The notes beneath the pieces are model-generated. The model saw only the letters and a program-made list of their open reading frames with translations, was not told the origin of the DNA and searched no databases. From CAZAGT01 sp964484515 (GTDB lineage Bacteria > Desulfobacterota > DSM-4660 > Desulfatiglandales > HGW-15), in assembly GCA_964484515.1 (NCBI GenBank), contig CAZAGT010000362.1, positions 1-5,185 of the forward strand: a DNA stretch of 5,185 nucleotides. The letters run 5' to 3'. Positions 4,187 through 5,185 of the stretch are shown here, one piece after another; position 1 is the first letter of the stretch; every line of letters begins with the position of its first letter. A program made the position numbers and the translations under genes.

Positions 4187-4959
4187 TTCTGGGGTCGCCG
4201 CGGACCGATATACCCGGGCAGTTCTCGAATCAACGCGTCTATTTCTTCACTCCGCTCGCTCATGAAGCGAAGAATGCGCTCGGATTTCGCCCTGAGGGTG
4301 AAAGCATTCTTGGCCTGGATGACCTCTCCCTCGATGAGTAGTCCTTCCCGGTATAGGAATCTGATGAGGGTATCGTCCGCATCGAGCTGGACATCGAACT
4401 TCTGCGCGAGAAAGTCGAGCCAGTGCCCAAACGACTTCGGGTGCTCTAGATGTTCTACCGGGACGGTTAGTTCGAGACTCAATGGCGCCAGCGTCCCGGG
4501 CACCAGTCGAGAGCCGCCGAGATAGTCAAGGACATGTGCCAGCTCATGGACCAGCGTCGAATCGTCGATGTCCTTGGAGATAGCGAGATAGAGGTTGGTT
4601 GGATTCGCCTTGGCAGTCTTGAAGGGATTCACGAAAACGCCCCCGCTCTGCCCTTTCGATGCCTTGACGTGAGCTCCGCCGAAGAGATTCAGATCCGTGT
4701 ATTTCTTCAAATCCACGAACGCCACCCCGGCGGCGCTTCCGGTCAATGCCTCGAGATCCAAAGCGGCCATCATCTCGTCCGCGCGGCCGTAATGAACACG
4801 CGGAAGGCCGGCGATTCTGGCCCCCATCTCTTCCACCGAAAGCTCTTCCGCGCCTCCGAGCGACAGTTCTGCTTCCCTGCCGAGGTGACAACGTTTGAAC
4901 TTCTTGCCGCTGCCACAGGGACACGGATCGTTTCTTCCTACTTTCTCAGTGGTACTCAA
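4183..4959 (-). CDS. SEC-C motif protein with HELAH zincin-like domain
   Basis: A 258-residue soluble protein. Residues 8-25 are a SEC-C zinc motif (GRNDPCPCGSGKKFKRCH: Cys13, Cys15, Cys24, His25), the module at the SecA C-terminus that is also found in many unrelated proteins. After a variable linker, residues about 80-170 hold STLVHELAHVLDYLGGS with His138, Glu139 and His142, an HExxH motif as in zinc metallopeptidases. Glu163 or Glu169 could be the third ligand. Peptidase activity is inferred from this short motif and is not certain. The start is a TTG at 4959-4957 with AGAGGAG (4975-4969) 9 nt upstream. No ATG or GTG lies between it and the upstream in-frame stop. TAG at 4185-4183 overlaps the TAA of paralogue 2. 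The specific family is not recognised. Confidence 0.85.
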   Translation of the reverse strand: MSTTEKVGRNDPCPCGSGKKFKRCHLGREAELSLGGAEELSVEEMGARIAGLPRVHYGRADEMMAALDLEALTGSAAGVAFVDLKKYTDLNLFGGAHVKASKGQSGGVFVNPFKTAKANPTNLYLAISKDIDDSTLVHELAHVLDYLGGSRLVPGTLAPLSLELTVPVEHLEHPKSFGHWLDFLAQKFDVQLDADDTLIRFLYREGLLIEGEVIQAKNAFTLRAKSERILRFMSERSEEIDALIRELPGYIGPRRPQN

Positions 4960-4968
4960 ATGACAAGT

Positions 4969-4975
4969 CTCCTCT
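4969..4975 (-). promoter_or_regulatory. ribosome binding site supporting the TTG start
   Basis: AGAGGAG on the minus strand lies 9 nt before the TTG at 4959-4957. It is the only good Shine-Dalgarno sequence near the gene start, and it decides for TTG initiation. Confidence 0.7.
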
Positions 4976-5036
4976 AATCGGGCCCTCAGGAGCTATCAAA
5001 CCAGTGTTCAGGTTTCAGAATTCGAGGTTCACTCGT

Positions 5037-5185
5037 ATGAAGCGTCATGAAGGAAGATCTTTGATACCACAAGGCCCGGCCATGGGGGTCTCTTTTCAAG
5101 AAACGAAACCTCACCTGCTCGAACGCTGGGAGAAGCTTGCAAGCCGTTCGGCCCCGAGCTCACGGCCGAGGGGCAAGGCGGCCGG
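5037..5185 (+). CDS. start of an unidentified gene, truncated by window end
   Basis: An open frame begins at ATG 5037 with GAGGT (5024-5028) 8 nt upstream and continues without a stop to the window end (49 codons). A second in-frame ATG at 5082, with AAGG 7 nt upstream, is an alternative start. From there the product is charged (ETKPHLLERWEKLASRSA). It is divergent from the SEC-C gene, with 77 bp between the two start codons. There is too little sequence to name a family, and it might not be a gene. Confidence 0.45.
   Translation, partial: MKRHEGRSLIPQGPAMGVSFQETKPHLLERWEKLASRSAPSSRPRGKAA

Noticed and set aside
4534..4977. Plus-strand frame of 147 residues opposite the SEC-C gene, and 4544-4924 minus in another frame
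   Set aside because: Both are shadows of the SEC-C/HExxH gene, whose motifs fix the true frame.
1..5185. CRISPR array, toxin-antitoxin pair, prophage or intact insertion sequence
   Set aside because: No regularly spaced direct repeats, no transposase or integrase, and no paired small toxin and antitoxin genes were seen.

Overview
The window looks like a bacterial chromosome segment from an uncultivated Gram-negative lineage, probably taken from a metagenome assembly. It has a scaffold gap of ten Ns, mid-range GC, bacterial sigma70-like promoters, strong Shine-Dalgarno sequences and a TTG start codon. The left edge carries minus-strand tRNA genes in the order Thr(TGT), Tyr(GTA), Gly(TCC). This is the order and anticodon set of the E. 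coli thrU-tyrU-glyT-thrT-tufB operon, so an elongation factor Tu gene may lie beyond position 1. An intergenic repeat whose spurious translation contains FDSAQGGEPVEPF is of a kind I associate with Desulfobacterota, Nitrospirota, NC10 and similar groups. I cannot assign a phylum from this window.

Layout. 1-54 is a partial tRNA-Gly, 164-248 tRNA-Tyr and 262-337 tRNA-Thr, all on the minus strand. Two minus-strand promoters lie upstream: a proximal one at 365-393 and a near-consensus one at 659-687 with a GC-rich discriminator, which implies a leader of about 315 nt. 896-1208 (+) encodes a small two-helix membrane protein with a charged coiled-coil tail. Its apparent frameshift at the N run disappears if the duplicated GGAGAG flanks are merged. 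1365-1787 (-) is ndk, nucleoside diphosphate kinase. 1788-2232 has no convincing gene but holds strong hairpins and a pair of overlapping, opposed promoter candidates.

2233-2991 and 3365-4186 (+) encode two paralogous YkgJ-type cysteine-cluster proteins that share all eight cysteines. They are separated by a 373-bp spacer holding a strong hairpin and an AAATCCGAA-type dispersed repeat with a nested palindrome. The end of this repeat may supply the -35 element of the second paralogue. 4183-4959 (-) encodes a SEC-C motif protein with an HELAH zincin-like motif, and its stop codon overlaps that of the second paralogue. The truncated start of another plus-strand gene (5037 onward) is divergent from it.

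How the genes may work together. The tRNA and ndk parts are housekeeping. The right half groups three proteins with predicted metal-binding cysteine clusters (two YkgJ-like, one SEC-C/HExxH). A joint role in metal handling or metal-dependent protein modification is possible, but this is inference from adjacency only. I found no CRISPR array, intact transposase or recognised defence system.
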